Below the pieces are notes generated by a model, which saw nothing but the letters and a program-made list of their open reading frames with translations, was not told the DNA's origin and searched no databases. Of a stretch of DNA of 38,944 nucleotides, positions 36,469 to 38,944 are shown in pieces (position 1 is the stretch's first letter; every line of letters starts with the position of its first letter). The position numbers and the translations under genes were made by a program. Origin of the DNA: Comamonadaceae bacterium (lineage in GTDB: Bacteria > Pseudomonadota > Gammaproteobacteria > Burkholderiales > Burkholderiaceae_C); NCBI GenBank assembly GCA_947447235.1, contig CANFJA010000002.1, positions 1-38,944 on the forward strand, in the 5' to 3' direction.

Positions 36469-37617
36469 TCAACCCTCATCCGGCAAGGTAGCCAACAAGG
36501 CCATGCCAGCGACCATCACCCCGGCCGTGAGCCACAAAGCCCCGCGAAACGTGCCGGTGGATTGGGCCATCAAACCCGCCACCACCGGGGCCATCATTTG
36601 CGCCGCGCCATAGCTCAGGGTGAGCCGAGCCATGGCTTTGCCAGGGTTGTGGGGGGAGCGTCGCCCCACCAAAGCCAGGGTCAGGCTGACGATGCCAATG
36701 AAAGTGGCGCCATAGCCCACCGCCCCCGCCATGGCCGCTGCCAGCGAGCCCGATAAGGCGGGCAACACCACCGAGACGGTTTGTAACCCCAAGGCCAACA
36801 GCAGCGCCCGCGTGTCGCCGATGCGGCGTGCCACACGGTCCCAGACAAACACTGCGGGCATGGCGGCCACGCCCACCATCGCCCAAGCCCAAGGGCCTTG
36901 GCCCGCGAGCGCGGGTTCGCGCTCCACCATGGCCACGGTGAACGTGGCGCTGATGACAAAACCCCACCCCGCTGCAAAGTAGCTGCCCAGCAGGGTCCAC
37001 AGCCAACGGCGCGACACCGTGTGGGCCCCCTCGTCGGCCTGAGCAGCCGCCACGGCTGGCGGCACAGGCGGACGCCAGATCCAGGCCGGTACAAAAAACA
37101 CCACGCCCAGCACGGCAAATGCCAGCCATTGGCGCCACCACTCGGGCCACACCTGTGCCAAGCCCCAAGCTCCCAGCGCCGACACCACAATGCCTAAGCC
37201 AATGCCCATGAAGTGCAGCCCCAACTCGGGCCGATGGCCGTGGCGCATCAACCACCCCAGCACCAGGCCTGAGCCCAGCAACATGCCAGTGGCGCCGCAC
37301 AGCCCCCCGATGAAGCGCCAAAGCGCCCAGGCTGGCATCCAGGGGGATAAGGCCATGGCCGCCGTGGTCAACAGCGCCATCCACAAACCCGTGCTGTAGA
37401 GGCGGTGACGCCAGCGCACGTCGTCAATCCACGCGGCGGCCAACGCGCCGCTCATGTAGCCCGCGTAATTGACAGCCGCCAAGGCCCCCGCCCCAGCGTC
37501 ACTCAAGCCGGTTTGTTCCTGCAAACTGGGCAACAAGGGGGTGTAGGCAAAACGGGCCAGGCCGATGGTCAAGACCAAGCCACACACACCGCCGGTGGTG
37601 ACTTGCCAAGCTTTCAA
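36469..37617 (-). CDS. YbfB/YjiJ family MFS transporter
   Basis: A 382-residue membrane protein with about 12 hydrophobic helices, starting with the helix VTTGGVCGLVLTIGLARFAYTPLLPSL, which carries the ARFAYTPLLP signature of the YbfB/YjiJ group. Substrates of this group are unknown. The TTG at 37617 is chosen because GGAGG stands seven bases upstream and the codon overlaps the upstream stop as TTGA; the longer frame to 37695 lies inside the neighbouring gene. The 82-base gap after it, towards the VOC gene, has a small nested inverted repeat but no T-run. Confidence 0.88.
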   Translation of the reverse strand: MKAWQVTTGGVCGLVLTIGLARFAYTPLLPSLQEQTGLSDAGAGALAAVNYAGYMSGALAAAWIDDVRWRHRLYSTGLWMALLTTAAMALSPWMPAWALWRFIGGLCGATGMLLGSGLVLGWLMRHGHRPELGLHFMGIGLGIVVSALGAWGLAQVWPEWWRQWLAFAVLGVVFFVPAWIWRPPVPPAVAAAQADEGAHTVSRRWLWTLLGSYFAAGWGFVISATFTVAMVEREPALAGQGPWAWAMVGVAAMPAVFVWDRVARRIGDTRALLLALGLQTVSVVLPALSGSLAAAMAGAVGYGATFIGIVSLTLALVGRRSPHNPGKAMARLTLSYGAAQMMAPVVAGLMAQSTGTFRGALWLTAGVMVAGMALLATLPDEG

Positions 37618-38132
37618 AAGCCGCCCTCCACCCAAGCCTGGGCGCTGTTGCGGTTGAATTTGAAGGCGGCGGGCACGCACTTTTCGGCCAAGCACTCGCC
37701 CGTCTCGTCCAAGGCACTCAGCACGGCATAGGGGTGTTCGTCGTCGGGCACGATGTCAAAGCGCACCGTGATGCGGCCCTGCGGGCTGTTCACCTCCAGG
37801 CTCTGGTGCAAGCTGGCGTGCAGTTGCTGCTCATGGCGGCGCACAAACTCGTGCGCGGTTTTGACCAAGGTGAGAAACGCGTTGTTGTCCAGCGGCTTGG
37901 GGTTCTTTTTGTCGCGCCCCATGGTCCAAGGGCCCACCAAGGCGGCTTCGGCTTCGCCGTCTTTGAACATGGCCACGGCCCAGCCGTCGTCATCGTCGTT
38001 GTTGATGACGCGGGCGGTCCAGCCCTCGCCTTGCCAGACGCGGGCTTCTTGGATGAAGGGGATGTCTTCGTTGATGGGGGTGTCTTGGGTCACAGTGAAC
38101 TCGGGTAAATCTTTGAATCGTGCCAGATGCAA
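37614..38132 (-). CDS. Uncharacterised protein, 172 residues
   Basis: I do not recognise a family. The product has no signal peptide or membrane helix, is rich in Asp/Glu, contains an acidic run in INNDDDDGW (near residues 44-52), and ends in a predicted alpha/beta segment (ITVRFDIVPDDEHPYAVLSALDETG). The TTG at 38132 lies 15 bases after the RIO-kinase stop and its own stop overlaps the MFS start, so it is the middle gene of a coupled trio. There is no strong ribosome site, and an in-frame GTG about 12 codons further in is an alternative start. Coding status is supported by the overlaps and lack of internal stops. Confidence 0.75.
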   Translation of the reverse strand: MHLARFKDLPEFTVTQDTPINEDIPFIQEARVWQGEGWTARVINNDDDDGWAVAMFKDGEAEAALVGPWTMGRDKKNPKPLDNNAFLTLVKTAHEFVRRHEQQLHASLHQSLEVNSPQGRITVRFDIVPDDEHPYAVLSALDETGECLAEKCVPAAFKFNRNSAQAWVEGGF

Positions 38133-38147
38133 AAAGCGCTTCGTGCC

Positions 38148-38944
38148 TCAAGGCGTGGCGGCTTGTTGCATGCGCAGTCGCCGGGCTGCGTCTTCGGCGC
38201 GGGCGTCGTCGATCTCGCGCATGACAGCGCTCAGGTCGACGTCGGCGGTGCTGCGGTCAAAGTGACCGCTCAACACCGTGTCTTGCAACAGCAAGCCTTG
38301 CTGGTACAGGCTCCAAATTTCTGGGCCAAAGTCGCTGCCCAACAACTCGGGGGCGAACTGCCCAAAGAAGTCACGCAAATTGGCCACATCGCGCAGCAGC
38401 ATGCGCTGTGCGTGGTGGTTGCCAGCGGCATCAACGGCTTGCGGCAAGTCGATGATGACGGGCACGTCCTGCCCCGCCTCATCGGCCAGCAAGATGTTGA
38501 ATTCCGACAAATCCCCATGCACCACGCCCGCACACAACATGCGCACCACCTCGCCCATCAGCGTGCGGTGGTGCTGCAAGGCTTGCTCGGGGGTGAAGGC
38601 CACGTCGTTGAGGCGCGGGGCGGCGTCGCCGTGGGCATCGGTGACCAGCTCCATCAACAGCACGCCTTCGTAAAAGTTGTAAGGCTGGGGCACGCGCACC
38701 CCGGCACCCGCTAGGCGGTACAGCGCATCGACTTCGGCGCTTTGCCACGCGGCTTCTTGGGCTTGGCGGCCAAACTTGGTGCCTTTGGCCATGGCACGGG
38801 CCTGACGCGAGTTTTTGACTTTGCGGTTTTCGGTGTAGTCCACCGCTTGGCGAAAACTGCGCTGGGTGGCCTCTTTGTAAATCTTGGCGCAACGGGTGTC
38901 GTCGCCGCAGCGCACCACATACACCATGGCTTCTTTGCCGCTCA
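38148..38944 (-). CDS. RIO-type serine protein kinase, 5' end cut by window edge
   Basis: The reading frame is open to the edge, so the N-terminus (likely the start of the SGKEA glycine-rich loop, read from 38942 inward) lies outside. The 265 visible codons include SGKEAMVYVVR, the lysine-containing CAKIYKEA, the catalytic loop VVHGDLSEFNILL and the metal-binding VIIDLPQAV. These are the hallmarks of the RIO1-like kinases of proteobacteria (PA4780 type), whose physiological substrates are little known. The Arg/Ala/Asp-rich C-terminus ends 15 bases before the start of the 172-residue protein gene. Confidence 0.9.
   Translation of the reverse strand, partial: SGKEAMVYVVRCGDDTRCAKIYKEATQRSFRQAVDYTENRKVKNSRQARAMAKGTKFGRQAQEAAWQSAEVDALYRLAGAGVRVPQPYNFYEGVLLMELVTDAHGDAAPRLNDVAFTPEQALQHHRTLMGEVVRMLCAGVVHGDLSEFNILLADEAGQDVPVIIDLPQAVDAAGNHHAQRMLLRDVANLRDFFGQFAPELLGSDFGPEIWSLYQQGLLLQDTVLSGHFDRSTADVDLSAVMREIDDARAEDAARRLRMQQAATP

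Overview
The window looks like an ordinary, densely packed chromosomal segment from a betaproteobacterium, most likely of the family Comamonadaceae (Limnohabitans/Rhodoferax-like). This is inferred from gene order (ndk-rlmN-pilF-rodZ-ispG-hisS-yfgM-bamB-der-hfq-hflX-hflK-hflC-DUF2065-hisZ-purA), from the protein sequences, and from a GC content that appears to be near 60% by eye. I see no tRNA, rRNA, CRISPR array, insertion sequence, prophage or integron. Nearly all genes are on the minus strand; only bamD, a C40 peptidase gene and a VOC-family gene are on the plus strand.

Region 1 (1-19565, read from right to left on the minus strand) is a long housekeeping block: scpB and rluB (chromosome segregation, 23S rRNA pseudouridylation), ndk, rlmN, pilF, a short rodZ-like gene, ispG, hisS, yfgM, bamB, der, hfq, hflX, hflK, hflC, a DUF2065 gene, hisZ, purA and a phosphoribosyltransferase gene. 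It ends at a strong terminator with a UUCG loop, followed by a metC-like gene cut by the window edge. Many neighbours overlap by ATGA/GTGA/TTGA, which implies translational coupling. A second strong hairpin lies between hfq and hflX.

Region 2 (19744-25470) holds rluD divergent from bamD, and a tight minus-strand operon zapE - secreted coiled-coil protein - DUF465 (ydcH-like) - dinG whose genes overlap by a few bases. The dinG 3' end overlaps the bamD 3' end tail to tail.

Region 3 (25543-33354) is central carbon metabolism: prpE (propionyl-CoA synthetase), then sucA-sucB-lpdA encoding the complete 2-oxoglutarate dehydrogenase complex, closed by a strong terminator at 25543-25568.

Region 4 (33446-38944) is more accessory: an isochorismatase-like hydrolase, a secreted NlpC/P60 peptidase, an S4-domain pseudouridine-synthase-like protein whose expected catalytic aspartate is replaced by glutamate, a glyoxalase-like protein, a YbfB/YjiJ-type MFS transporter, an unrecognised 172-residue protein and a RIO-type kinase cut by the right edge.

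I found no convincing new biological system. The items most worth a second look are the S4 protein lacking the catalytic Asp, the hflX start codon that directly abuts a terminator U-tract with no ribosome binding site, the uncharacterised secreted coiled-coil protein in the zapE-dinG operon, and an apparently leaderless C40 peptidase gene.
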